DNA of 64,000 bases. It comes from Edolisoma coerulescens (Eukaryota; Chordata; Aves; Passeriformes; Campephagidae). Each line of letters starts with the position of its first letter. Position 1 is the first letter of the stretch. The DNA lies in assembly GCA_013397115.1 (NCBI GenBank), contig VWZW01000522.1:992001-1056000 (forward strand). The letters run 5' to 3'. The notes under the pieces are model-generated. The model searched no databases, was not told the DNA's origin, and saw only the letters and a list, made by a program, of their open reading frames with translations. Made by a program: the position numbers and the translations under genes. Of the stretch, positions 1 to 12,800 are shown piece by piece.

Positions 1-2886
1 ATTAAAAATATAGTAAAAAGCACACATGTGACAGATAGGGACAGATGGCAAGTAGGGAAGCTACAGGGCAGCGAAGACTGACAGTGTTCTTGACAGCTTC
101 AGGAAGCAGAACCACAGTCAAGCATCAAAAGGGGACTGAGGAAGGATATTTTCTCAGGGACTCTGAGGAAAAATCTCAACATGGCAAATGCAGATTGTCT
201 CAAACTGGGCTACCACTGAGAGGGAAGAATGAACAGGGTTTGAGAGAAGGACTAAGGAAAAGCCAACACACTTGAATGACATGTGAAGCAAGCAGTAATT
301 TATTTTCCAGCCTTGTAACTGACTCTCCTTCACCCTGAGGTTTTCCTGGGTTTATCTGGTCAGACTTGTTATATTTGTTTTAATAAAGTCTTTAGATTCA
401 GAGATTGAAAAGTTCAGTCTCTATGCTCAATATAAAAAATGGAGATGTGTATGCATATAGGAAGTAATTCCAACTACATGCACTGTCTGATTCAGGGTCC
501 TAAGTTGTATTTCTGAAGAAAAAAGAAATCCATCATTTTTTAAAAAGCCTTGTAGTTGAAGATTTAAAATTACATTTTCAAGAGCCAGTGCTGTTTATCT
601 TAAAAATGCCAAATGAAGGTAAAGGATTTCTTTGCTTTATGCATATTTAAGAACTCACAGGTAGTATTTCTAAGCATCGCTACCATACGTACCTGTGCTA
701 ACAGCTGTACCACTACATAAAAAGCTGTCAGAATTTGCAGATTCAGAACTTCAGCTGAAAGGGATTTACCATAGCAGATGTATCTAAGCGCATCTTTTTA
801 TGTGCAAGTACTTTTCATATCGACATCTCATCAAGCCAAAAATGCCTTTTCATTATGGAAAGCATTAAAAGGTGCATATACATGCAGCTCACAGAAACTT
901 CATACAAAGTTTACTGTACTCCATGATGATTATTTTGATTCAATGGATTTATAATCCATCTATTGCAGTGCAAGTGTCTGCATGAGTCTGAGTTTGAGTG
1001 CTATATGGGCAATTATGACCAAGAAACTTGAAGCTGATATGACAAACCAAGTACCTGCAAAGGCATGAAAAAATTGGGGCATGCAGAAACTTCTTGTCTC
1101 CTTCCCGCAAGAGTTTGCCTTTTATTCAGGAAAGTTACAAGGATTTCACTTCTATTATTTATAAACTGTTACTCTATCAATGATTCTCAAAATTAGCACT
1201 GTACTACAAGGAGTCCCTTAATGTACAAGTTTTGGATAGGCAACTGCTAAGAGTTCAAGGATTGGAGTTATTTCCAAAACCAGGAAAAATATACCAGGCT
1301 CACCTATTGTGAGTTTTAAAAGCTGGCAAGAGCAGTTCCAACACTCTCCATTCTACTTCACTGCCGAGCTAGAGACATCCTTCTGTTTCTCCTCTCTACT
1401 CAATTCCAGTTCTGAAAGGCCCCAGCCTCTCAGAAATACCCACAGCCTTATCTCCATTTGCTCTGATTCCACCATTGCAATCCACTTAAGGTTACAACAC
1501 AGTGCATCCCACGTCCTTTTTTTTTTTCCCACCAGGCCTCCCTCCCACAATCCTAAAATAAAAGGATGTCTCCTCTATGCCTTCCAAATATTTTAATTTC
1601 CACATCAAATTCAGAACTCCTGTCTTGATGTTTCCCATATTTCTAACCAGGCCATTATCCTCAACTGCTTTTTTTCCCAGCTTCTCCTAAATTAGGTATG
1701 TCTGATAATCAACTTCTTCAACTTTGTCGCCTTTTTCTACATCTTCCAAGTCATAATACAGGAATATGCCAATAAACAAATATACCATTTGTCACCCCAG
1801 GGTTCAATTTTCTAAGACTGAATTTCACTTAGGTTTTGGACTATCAAGTCTAACATCCTGGTTTCAGTGTACAATACAAACACTTAAAGCCTCATTGCCA
1901 GCAATACCAAAAAAAAAAACCAAACCAAAAAAAACCCCAAAACAAACCAAAAAACTCCAAACAACAACTAAAGAGTTAAACTTACAGCAGCAGGACCAAC
2001 AACACTCAGCTCAGACATGAAACCTTTTTTTTTTTTACAACCAGCCTAAGCTCCACATTGAAAAGCCCCAATGAAATCCATGCAACTACCATTGCTGCAC
2101 AAGCAGAGATAAAAACTAGTTAGCATGAATTTCTGCACAACTTTCAGTTACATCTTTGCAACACGCTGTCTTAAAGCATGAACAGTGACTGAGAGCATTT
2201 TATTGTTGGAGAAGTGCGTAGACTATTAATCAGTTCTGAATGAAATGGAACAAAAAGGCTAAGCCTGCTCTAATAGTTTCTCAGTAACAAGATACTGTTG
2301 CTGAACTTCTCATTTACAAGATTCTTCTCACAATAGCATTTCAGATCCAGAAGACTGATCTTAAATGTTGCGAAAAAAAGTGTCTCTTAAGATCTAAGAA
2401 TAAATTTTTAGTTCTTCATTTGGAATCTTTTTCTAAGATTGTGACCAGAAAAAGGTTTGAGAGCAGAAAAAACCACACAGCAATAAATATGGTTACCATT
2501 TTCACCTGAAGCGTACTACAACCACTCAACTTCCCTTGCAGACTTGTTTGTTGACCCCTTTCCAGCTCCTACAACATTATTCAGGCCTGATTTTCTATTG
2601 CAAAAGCCACATGGGTCTCCCACTGTGCTGTACCAGGCACCTATCTGCTAATTCTACTTTCTGTAACAGTTTCTCCTAGTTTTCCCATTGCAGATGCTAA
2701 GCTTATTATTAAGTAGTAGGAGTCTTTAAAAATTACTTTCAAATTGTTCAAATACCAAGTTTTAAGCAGACGGTCACATCTACATTTACTAGTCTGGTTG
2801 CTTAATTCCTGACCTCCTTTCAATACCATCTCGTTCTGGAAACTGGCACCTTTAAATACCATCTGGTTTATGTCTTTTTGTTTTCA
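1..2886. other. Presumed HS6ST3 intron 1, unannotated part
   Basis: This AT-rich stretch lies downstream (minus strand) of the HS6ST exon at 17577-17861 and is read as part of the very long first intron of HS6ST3. I see no exon with conserved coding character. The short open frames have no recognisable family and no clean splice context. An A/C-rich low-complexity tract occupies about 1908-1972. Confidence 0.5.
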
Positions 2887-2892
2887 TCCCTC
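2887..2892. repeat. Left target-site duplication of solo LTR
   Basis: The six bases TCCCTC directly precede the TGTCGC edge of the LTR and are repeated exactly at 3261-3266 after its CCACA edge. A 6-base duplication is typical of class II (ERVK, beta-retrovirus-like) integration. Confidence 0.8.
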
Positions 2893-3260
2893 TGTCGCTG
2901 TTGTACCGGGGACGGCGAGAAATGACACGAGTCCGATCCAGGAAGAAAAGGAATTATTTATTAATTTACAGACCCATTTATATGTCTTAGTTCGCTTGAA
3001 TGGCATGAGGCCATTGGTCTTTGATCATCCTCCACCTCTCAGAATGATTGGTTAAGTCCTACAACCCCCATTTCAAAATATTTCTCTGGTCAGTATCACA
3101 ACAATGCTACATACCAATCTTGCACCTGCAAGATAAAGGGATTAGTTTACAGAAACTTCTGACTGTTTTCGGCCAGTGTCCATGTGAAAGCAAGGACTTT
3201 CACATAGACACTGGCAGAAAGCTGGAAAATCTCCCTGCGACCAAGCTTTCAGCATCCACA
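2893..3260 (-). mobile_element. Solo ERVK-type LTR
   Basis: This 368-base element is bounded by TG...CA ends (TGTCGC at the left, CCACA at the right) and flanked by perfect 6-base duplications. On the minus strand it shows LTR architecture in order: a U3-like part with two CCAAT-type motifs (AACCAAT, GACCAAT), a TATA-like ACATATAAAT, a polyadenylation signal AATAAATAA, and a U5-like end finishing in ACAACAGCGACA. No internal retroviral gene lies beside it, so it is a solo LTR left by recombination between two LTRs. The class call (ERVK) rests on the 6-base duplication; the exact family name would need a repeat library. Confidence 0.85.
3172..3215. repeat. 19-base inverted repeat (hairpin) inside the LTR
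   Basis: Arms at 3172-3190 and 3197-3215 are reverse complements at 18 of 19 positions, with a six-base loop CAAGGA. It lies in the U3 portion of the minus-strand LTR, upstream of its TATA-like box. Confidence 0.85.
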
Positions 3261-3266
3261 TCCCTC
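3261..3266. repeat. Right target-site duplication of solo LTR
   Basis: TCCCTC, an exact copy of 2887-2892, directly follows the CA end of the LTR. Confidence 0.8.
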
Positions 3267-6200
3267 CTTTTTGTTTTTAGGCTTGTTCCATAATTGCTTC
3301 TACCAACACTTCATTTTGAAGACAGATCCTTTGATACATCCTCCATAATGAAAGGTTCCAGTTCAGAACTTCAAGCTCAAAAATGAACTCAGATACAAGA
3401 GGTAAGACAACAGCTTCTTTTTTGATAGAGTTTTATTTCCAGAGGATAGAAGGAGAGATCATCTATTGGCCCTGTGCATTCTTCAGTGGGCTTCTTGTTC
3501 ACCGCGTGTTTCAAAAAGATTAATTTTATACCTCCTGCAAATTGTTCCTCAAACATCTTTCTTAGCTGAATGTATGCATTCTGCCAGAATTTATGAACCC
3601 TTGTATTTTGCTCTTGCAGACAAAACTTAACTTTTAAAAAATGGTGAAAACTGCTTTGTATAACCACCTCTTATCCTGCGGTTTAACTATGCCACGTCAG
3701 TTCCTTTTTGGACTCACTATCTTTGATGGGGACATGCACTTCCTCCAACACTCCCAAACGGCATCTTCAAGTAGTTCCCATGCCACTTACAAGGATTTCT
3801 ATTTTATGAATTGTCTTTAATATGCTTTTTAATTTTAAGTCATTTTCTTTAAAAAACAAAACCCCTGAAGCAGGGGATTTTCAGAGATGGAGGTAGATGA
3901 TCCTGCAAGAGATGTAAATACATTTTACAGAATGACAGTAACACTTTGAACCAGATCCTGCACACAATGGTCAGAAGCACATACAAAACTGCTTCTCCCT
4001 CTTCTGGTTTGCAGACTAACTGCTCCATGAAACACTCACTAACTGTGTCTAGCAATTTAGTCTCCACATCAATCATTGCAGCAGCCACTGCCACTGCCAT
4101 GAAGGCACCAGGCTAGCCAGGGAGCAATACAGCTAGGAGGTTAGAAGAGAATGAAAGAGCTCCAAAGAGAAAGAAGGGGAAGAGCACAACCACATAATAA
4201 AGTCAGCTTGTGCACATTTACACACCACATTGCTCATGGGGCTCCAGGACCTGGAATAACATGTTTATGATTTTTCATGAGCTGCTGTTTCTCTTAATTT
4301 CTAACCCATGGTTATAGAGAAAAGAAATTAGAATTCAGATACAAGATGTGAATTCAAGAAGTAGAAGGCAAACAAATCTCTATTAAAAGATAATGAGAAA
4401 GCATAAACGAACTGCTTAAAATTAGCTCTCAAAAATTTGAAACTAAAATTTGACTACTGAGCTTGAACAAGCCACTGCAGAGCCAATATACCTGCTGAAA
4501 ATTGGCTTGACAGAGCTGTGTGCATTCCTGTGTCTTGTCGCAAACAGATGTTCTATTTGGATTTCCTTGCATTTGCTTCTCTCATGAAATCCCTTTTTCC
4601 TCTGTTTAACCCAGGGGTATCTCCCCCTCTACTTGTACCTAAGTTCTCCTCTTTACTTCACACATTTCTAGTCCCATCAAAGCATCACCTTTTCTCCCCA
4701 GGTTACAGAAGCATTGACACCTTCCTCCTTTGCCTCTGTGGCAGGGGGACAAAGCCAGGGCCTATCTGCCTTCCTTCACCTGCTGGGAAGGACTCCCCTG
4801 CTCCTGCCTCAGGATGAAACTGGTGTCTTGCACTGCAGAGCTGGGTTTCAGTACTGCCATCGGACAGTTAATGGTAAAACACGGTATTTTTCTGCCAACA
4901 CCAACACTAATCTTAAATACCGTCTTCTCCAAGTCATTATAAAAGTAAAAGACTGAGGCATGTGCTATTGAGACAACTTGGAATTGTTTAATACTTTTTC
5001 CTAGGACAATCTGAACACAAATCAAAGGGAAGCAATTATAAAAGCCCTCTGAGCAGCAGCTTAAAGGAAAAGACAGAAACACAAGAGTTACACAAAAATG
5101 CATCTTTTCTGTCCCCAGTCTTTTCAGGTAGGGGAGAAAGACAGTTATTTTTCCTTATCTGTTTCTGTGTACTGCTAGGAACAGAGAGAACAATAAAACA
5201 AAGAATTTAGGATAGATTAAACTGGTCAGTTCTGGTAGCTCTTGCAAAGCCAAACAGCTAAAAGCCCCTTAGAACTTCGACAGGGCAGACGAGCTCAAGA
5301 GCCGATTTAAGCCTGCAGCTTGCTGAACATGCTGAGCAGAGAGGAGCACTACTCTAACCAGCTCATTCTGTATGCAAAGCAAGCAGGTACAATGCAAAAG
5401 GGATGTGAGTCACACAAGAAAAACATATAAAACAAAGGCAAAAGAGCTGGCAAGATAGAAAGGACAGCAATGTGGGAGAGTGGGCACATCAGGCTGCCAA
5501 GAAGGTAAATCAGGAGTGTAGAATGTAGCCTGAATAATACAAGAAATAGTATGTGTCTTTACAGAAAGAAAAGATTAAAAAGTCATTGTGAAAAAGAAAT
5601 CTTTCATTTTCTACATGTCCTTTTAAGCTCTTCTGTTATCCATACATACAGTACAAAGTGAAAATCCTCTAGGCATATAGTAATAAATTTACCTCCTGAA
5701 AGGATACACAACTTGCAATTTGGCTTAAAATATCAATGCAACTCCAATGACCTTCTTGCTAGGAAGACTTCCCAATTCTTTGGGAATTTCATTTGGGTTT
5801 ATGTTTAATATTTTCATTGAAACTACCTGAAAATGGTCTGGAATACAAGTAGCAGAGCATGAAACAGGAATGATAAACTTCTAGCATCCCCACTGCTCAC
5901 CTAATCAAAGCCACAGTTCTGTGTGGCCACAATTAGGCTTCCCAGTCAACCTGTAAGTCAGATGCAGTCCATCAGTTTTCCTATTACTCAACTGCAAGGC
6001 CCAGCAGCCATTTAGATGCCTGGTACTGACCCATATCACACTGGGATTCTTTATCCCATTGTCAGGTATCTGGCAATTTAATCAATTTGAAAAGGGCTAT
6101 AGCCCAATAAAAGATAATCTGCATGAGTCAGAGGCAGTGCTGCAAAACTCAACACTCACACGGTCCTGGAGAGCAAAATGAAGACTTTGCTGAAGAAGGA

Positions 6201-7379
6201 AACATGTTAGAGAGGGCCTGAGCTGTTTGTTTAGGAAAAGTAATTTCAGTTACTCCTTTCATTTAGGCAGCTAAATTCTCTGTTTGGAGGAATAATTTCA
6301 GTGGGTGTTTCCAGGCTTTAAAAGCTTGACAAAAAGGCATGACCACTTTAACACGGTTGAGCTGAAGCTTGTGACACAAGTCTGTCTTGAAAACAGGGAC
6401 TTTAAACCTTCGCTTCATAGAAACAAAAAGTTAAGCAGTAAAAAATTAAGATGCACACACAAACTAATTATTTGAGATCAAATCTTCTGAATTTTTTCTG
6501 CTTGGCACTTTAAAGCTTTTACAATCAACTTTAAATACATGTAAAATTCTTTGCCTGTATATTTGCTGCTTTTTTTTCTGGATTTTGTGTTTGACTACAG
6601 AAGCTTTGAAACTTGCACTATAATATCTTACATATATTGAAAGTTCTATCCAATAACTCAGGGGGAAAAAAGTTATGTTCTTTCATTACAAATTCTGGGA
6701 AGTTATCTCATGTTAATACATGAGAAAGTTTTACACTATCATTTAACTGTGAACAGTTTAATAACATTAGCACTATAGATGGAAGTTAGAGCTCTGAAGA
6801 AGACCATCTGCAATATGAATATGGAAACCATAAAAATGTTAGCTTTCTAGATAAAAATAATTTGAATAGAAATGGTTGACTCAACATACCCTGAAATTAA
6901 AAAAAAAATCAAAAAGATTGCCTCTTATTTACTGAACTGCTACTCAAGTTCTATTTTACCTACTAAACTCAATCTAATAAGAAAAAGCATACCCTCCCCG
7001 GCACCAGAGAAACATACCATCACATTCTTACAAGAAATGTACAAAGGAACGTATTTTTGTAATACAGGCTCAAGGCCAACTTTACACGGGATGTCACAGA
7101 AGTATCACAGCCCATTTAAAAAGTTACTGCTGTAATAAGTTGTTTCTTTCAACAAATTAATGTAATGTTCACAGTGGAAAAAAAATCGCAGATATCCTTC
7201 ATTTATTTAATAATTATAGCTTCTGAGCCTGTTCCAGGAATTCTCAAATTGAGGAATAAGGAGCAGTTAAAATACTTATTTTGACACCTTCTGAGGTTGC
7301 AGCATCTTCTCCATTGTAATCTTTCTTCCCAATTTCCAGAAATAAAAACCAAACCACACACTTAGTTTCAAGAAAGATT
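3267..7379. other. Presumed HS6ST3 intron 1, nothing recognised
   Basis: AT-rich non-coding DNA with T- and A-runs. No conserved exon, RNA gene or clear repeat family was recognised by eye. Short open frames here look like chance. Confidence 0.4.
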
Positions 7380-7980
7380 CAAGGAGCTACAGGCTGGTGA
7401 GTCTCATCTGCACCCCTGGAAAGGTGATTGAGCAAATGTCCCTGGAGCAGTGGATGTTGTTCGGATTGACATCAGCAAGGATTTTGCCATGGTCTCCCAC
7501 TGTGTTATTTGAGATGTGCTGGTGAGACGTGGGTACTATACAAAATCCAGCTGGTAGCTGATAACTTGTGGTTTCACTCAAGAACTGGCAGTGATGCCAA
7601 CACTGTTTAAAACTCTCTATTAATAACCTGTATGGTGGGACAGAGTCTGGTCTCAGCAGGTTCAGGGGTAACCCCACACAGGAGAAAGAGATCAACACTC
7701 CAGAAAGCAGTGCTTCTGTTTCAAGCAACTTCAAGAGGCAAGAGAACTGTGTTGATGGGAAACTCATGAAGATCAACCATGGTACGTAGTTTACTGTGAG
7801 AGTGGTGGGACTGAGAAGCCGTGGACATCCTATCTCTGAAAGTGTTCATGGCCAGATTGGATGGGGCTTTGAACAACCTGCTCTAGTGGAAGGTGTCCCT
7901 GCCCATGGCAGGCGGATTGGAGCTAGATGATCTTTGACATCCCTTCCAACCCAAACCATTGGATGATTCCATGATTCTAA
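7380..7980 (+). mobile_element. CR1 LINE fragment (RT part plus 3' end)
   Basis: The first 400 bases resemble the CR1 reverse-transcriptase reading frame, now broken. The stretch near 7468-7500 reads DISKDFAMVSH, close to the CR1 DLSKAFDTVSH motif. Further on, 7610-7660 matches the segment that encodes a two-residue acidic loop followed by GTES. The element ends with the avian CR1 3' end: GATGATCTTTGACATCCCTT, then a tail reading GATTCCATGATTCT. Frameshifts and stops show it is dead. It may be two insertions or one internally deleted copy. Confidence 0.85.
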
Positions 7981-8064
7981 GCTAAAGAAAAAACTTGCTC
8001 CTGAGGTGAAGTAACACACAAGACAGGCTGGGAATGCAGTGGCTAAGACACAGCTCTGCAGAAA

Positions 8065-8713
8065 TAGCTCTGGGGCTCCTGGTGGACACTGCTGAATAAC
8101 AGCAACCAATGCACCCTTTGGAAGTGAAGAAGCTAAGTATCGAGCCCTGTTGGCAGGAGCTACTAAGCAGTCTGGGGGATCTCCCCTCACTCCACCTTTC
8201 AGGACTGGTAAGACAGCATCTGGATTGATGTGTCTGATTTTGAGCTCACCAATAAAAGGCAGACCTTGGTACAGTGGCAAGTGTCAGCAGAGAGCCACCA
8301 AGATGATCAAGGGGCTGGGACATAAGACACACAAGGAGTGGCCAAGTGAGGCTTGTTCAGTCTGGGAACAAGGCAGCAACCAGGCAGATTTCATTACTCT
8401 ATTCAATTTTCATGTGTGACTAAATAGAAAAGTCATAACCTGACTCTTTTTAGATGCACACAGCAATAAGACAGGAAGAAACGAACACAATTTGGAAAAT
8501 GGAACATTTCTGCCAGCTGAGAAGAAAAGCTCTTTTCCCACGAGGGTGGCCAAACACTGCAGGAAGTTGCTCAGATACCCTGCAGCACCATCATCCCTGG
8601 AGTTACTCAAAATTTCCAGGCATAGCCTAGAACAACCTACTCTATTTAGACTGACTTTTAAGCAGGGGTTTGAGCTAAATGAATGCCAGAGGTCCCTTCC
8701 TACATAACTCTAT
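8065..8713 (+). mobile_element. CR1 LINE fragment, 3' half
   Basis: It begins in the CR1 segment encoding 'LGVLVD' (TGGGGCTCCTGGTGGACAC). It continues through the 'CCAAGATGATCAAGGGGCTG' stretch, which is diagnostic of CR1 ORF2. It closes with a degraded 3' UTR (GGTCCCTTCCTACATAACTC). It lies directly behind the previous CR1 in the same orientation and is clearly more diverged. Confidence 0.8.
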
Positions 8714-11700
8714 AATAAATCCAAATTACTTGTAGTAGGAAACAACATAAAGTATTTCATTAAGTTACTCTTCTCATCTGAAGCTTGTTAAGTCAGCAAC
8801 AGCAATGACACAGCTTTAGCCTGACAGAGGCATTTCTGGCATGAAAACAAAGGTTTTGCAGTTATAGACGTTATTCATCACTCACATTGGTAACTTCTTG
8901 GAAAATAATGGTCCTACTCCTATCACTAAAAATTAAAGTCTAGTTAAAGGATGAAAACAACACCTGACAACTCTGCTATGAGGGATTTACACTGCTGGAG
9001 GTGAAGATGCTTAATTTACTATTTGGCTCTCTTATTACAACACTTATCTAACTTGAGAAAACCTATACCAGAAAAATAAAATACCTGTGTAGAACAGGAG
9101 CTCAAACTAGCTAGTACTTGATGTTTTTCATTACATCTGTGTCTTTGTCTTCCAGTAAGTATAAAAGGAACATATGGAGAGCTTTAAACCCTAAAACATT
9201 TGTATTTGGAAAAAAAAAAATTCTGATTGCATAATTTCGATCCTTCCTTGACCTCGTAAGACTGCAGAGTTATTGCTGCTCTCTGCTCTCTTCCAGACTT
9301 CACTTTCACTTGAGGCTCACAGCTTATACCTACACTGCTTCTCTTCTTTCTCCTCTTCCTCAGAGGAGTTCCTCAAACACCATCAGTTGTTATTCCACCT
9401 ACCCTATTCTCAGATAGAGCCTGTGTGCAAAGATATGTGGAATTAAAGTCAAAAATTACAAGTAGACACTTTTAAGTGTGACAATACACAAACACTGAGA
9501 TAAAATGTATTTACTACTTAAACAAAAGCCAGCTCACAAATCAAATGGAAATCTGTAAGTCAGCAAGTTCTTTACACTGGTATTATTAGAATTTAGATGA
9601 GAAATTGTAAAAAAATGTATTTTTTACTAGTGCTTTGTGAGGCGCTTTATGTCACTGACCTCACTTTCAAGTTAATTTATTTGCAGAAAGTAAGTGGTCT
9701 CAGAGATGACAGCTCCTCCACATACATCCTGAAGGGACCATTTCTGCCAGTATCAAAGAGCAGCATGTGGCAAGATTTCTCATCAACATCAAGTTACTTC
9801 ACAGAATGGAAAGTATACTCTCAAGTCAATTATGCATATCATGGTTTGTTCCACCCTTTGGACACTGAAGTTGCATCTGCTCATTGCTTTCCCCATCCCA
9901 ACATTATTCTTCATATGGATTCAAAGTTTATCCACTACCATGCCAGTATGTTTGGCATCTCTATCAGTTTGTAAACACTCAGAGCAACAGTCCACCCCTG
10001 CATGACCCTGTCACTTTCACAACTGACATATAACTGTATTAATTAAACACTTTTAATGTGTCTGAAAACCACTTTTATATCAACCATTTTCTAACAGATT
10101 ACCAATTTTTAAACAAAAATAAATGGGGGTTAAGACATTAAGTTTAAACACTCTTCTTTGTAAGATGACTTTAAGCTGTGGGCCGCACTCCAGATCTTTG
10201 TAGAAGTATACGTAAGACCACCTAAGTGTAAGCTTCATAGTAGAATCAAAATCCTAAAAGGTCCTATCCTTACAAGAACCCATTTTATACCTTTTGAGTC
10301 AATACATAGTGAGATCTCAAGCACTGATCATGTAACAGACCATAAGTACTTCAAGAGTTATTGATTTTGCTACTCTAGCATTTTCTCTGAAAGAAGATTC
10401 ATGCCATCTCGAACAAAATCCCAAAATACTTCTGTTAAGTTTTTCTTAAAAAAGTAGTTTTTTCAGGGCTGAATAATTGTAACCTAGCGGCTGTCCAAAT
10501 GAGACTCTTAATTCATGCAATTAGCCTCCTACACAGTGCTTAAAACCTTGCTCAGCAATAATAGAACTTTTAAGGGACTTAAAGTTACCTTCTGAGAAAA
10601 CTGGGAACATTAAGACATCCAATGTAGCATAGAAATTCGGGTTATAAATACTTCCAGAGAACAGGCAGCAAGTTGAACACAATACCAAAAATATGAAAGA
10701 ATACAGGCTTTCCCTTGCTCTCATTGGGTCTCATTCTGCACAAACAGCAGCAGAGTCTTTACATTTTATATATAAGCTCAATTCACTGCCATGGCTTCAC
10801 CAAACTCTGGGAGGAGATGCTTTACTCTTGCTGACTTAGAATTTAAGAGATTGAAAACTGCCAACACACCTGAAGGGAGAAATCATTCAGTTCAACCAGA
10901 TCTTTACTTTCCATTCAGCTTCTCTGTGATCACTGGAGCTGAGCTGGCAGAGGTTTTTTCTTCTCCACAAAGAGTTCACAAAAAAAAACCTCCACATGCA
11001 AGCTTATAACTTCATCCCTATTTTTGCCACTGGCTGAGTCTACAGATCTAATCTCTCTCAGTGTAATGGCATTACAGCGCAACTTCTCCCACTCACGAAG
11101 TAACCTTTCCCATTCTGCCCCAAACTTACACACACCCTAATGCCGTGTAAGAATTTAAGCAATATCCTACTGAAGAGGATTGGAAATTATTCTAAATTAG
11201 GCAGCTGGTTAATAGAAATTAAAAAGCATCATAACATGAGAAAGTTAAAACAGCTGCTACTTCTTATAACACTGTACAGCCCTAGGGGAGATTCCAGACA
11301 CTTCTACTCTTTTCTTCTCCCACAGGACTTCTCTGCCTGGCTCCTGCACAAAAAAGAGAATAGCTGCTGCATTGTACAGAAAACCTTATTAGACAGCCTA
11401 TTTTCAAGAAAGAAATACCAGAAAAAAGCCAAATTTGCTTGGATAAATCACTAAATTCTCTTCCAGACAACTAGAATTGCAGTTCAGGTGATCATTTTTA
11501 TAACATGCACCTTCCTGGCACAAAACTTATTCAGTTCCAGTTATCCATAAATTACAATGATGGATGGATAAGAACTACCCATTCCCATTTGAAATAGTGC
11601 TGACCACTCTTTTATCATTGCTGGCAATTAACAGTAAACATGAGTCCTAGTCATTTTTTGTAGGCAACCTGCTGAGATATATAGCAGTAGCTTCAAAATT

Positions 11701-12089
11701 CTGAAGAAAACTCTTATCTTTGGGTGAAAGATTTTTCAGGGTTGTGACAACCTTGATGCAGAAAAGTTCTGGTACCTCAGTCATTTGTCTGCTGTTCTGA
11801 CAGGGGAAACCTCACAGGTGACACATACAGTGCAAAAACTAGTTAAGGATAGTTGCTAGTTGTTGCCACAAGTCCTAGAGAAGCTTTTTAAACAAATATA
11901 AGAAAAAATTAGCAGACAGCATTACTATCACAACCAATTTGGATCAAATCAGCCTAATTTCCCTCTAAAATACAGTAATTGACCTCAAACAGGAACATTA
12001 GAAAGGAAACACTTTTCAAAAAAAAAAGATTACTTTAGGCAACATCTCCAATTAGTCCCATAAGTCAAAAAAAACCACAGTCTGGAAAA
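8714..12089. other. Presumed HS6ST3 intron 1, nothing recognised
   Basis: AT-rich DNA without a recognisable gene or repeat. The 125-codon open frame at 9597-9974 has no domain, no recognised family, and no coding context. Confidence 0.4.
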
Positions 12090-12800
12090 AAAAAAAATGA
12101 TGTGGCAAGGGCAGAACTCCCTGGAAAGCAATTCTGAGATATATCAAACAAAAGATTTATTACAAAGGGATTTCATTCTATTCAATGTTTGCATCAACAA
12201 CATGGATGCTGAATACAAAATCATTTTTACTAAATGTGCCAATGATGAAAGGCTAGGAAGGACAAAAAACTTAAATCAATTTTGCAAATGAAAGAAATTG
12301 ACAGAAGGGGAATGAAATTCACTGGGGATGAACACAAAACTCCTACAAAAAGACAACGGAAAATATAAGCAATAATCTTTAAGAAAATTAATAATGTCTA
12401 AATCCCAAGCTGACAGTCAATGTCAGGCAATTGCAAAATGGTAAATATCAGTGAAATGTACAACCACAAGCACAATTTTCAGAAGAAGCCAAGTAATCTT
12501 TTCTGGTCCATTTTGTACTACACTCGAGAGACGAAATACTGTACTCCCACTGAAACACCATTTTTCAAGAAAACAACTGACACAAACCCAAAGAGCAGGC
12601 CATTCTTCGTGCTCCTCCAATAAAGACAGAGTGAATTGGATTTGGTTACTATTTAAGCAGGGAAGGTTGAAAGAGGGCTTCCTAAGAACCAAAGTATCCA
12701 GCAGGCTATTGCAGAGAAAACAGGATCGATTTGTTCTCAGGTTCTCAAAAGACAGGAGATGCAATGGGCTTAAAATTGAAGTTAACAAGATTCACACTAA
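12090..12800 (+). mobile_element. Old CR1 LINE remnant
   Basis: A reading frame around 12166-12270 contains LFNVCINNMDA followed by KCANDERLG. These correspond to the CR1 reverse-transcriptase motif LFNIFINDMD and the FADDTKLGG catalytic segment; the catalytic FADD has decayed to CAND. About 100 bases later ATGAAATTCACTGGGGATGA matches the MKFNKGK motif that follows in CR1. Near 12755 GGCAATGGGCTT-like text matches the CR1 3' region. The middle (12400-12700) is poorly matched, so the extent is approximate. Confidence 0.6.

Noticed and set aside
1908..1972. A/C-rich tract as a possible retrotransposon tail
   Set aside because: No element body or target duplication found next to it; simple low complexity.
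7846..8280. 144-codon minus-strand open frame
   Set aside because: Antisense to CR1 sequence; explained by the transposon.
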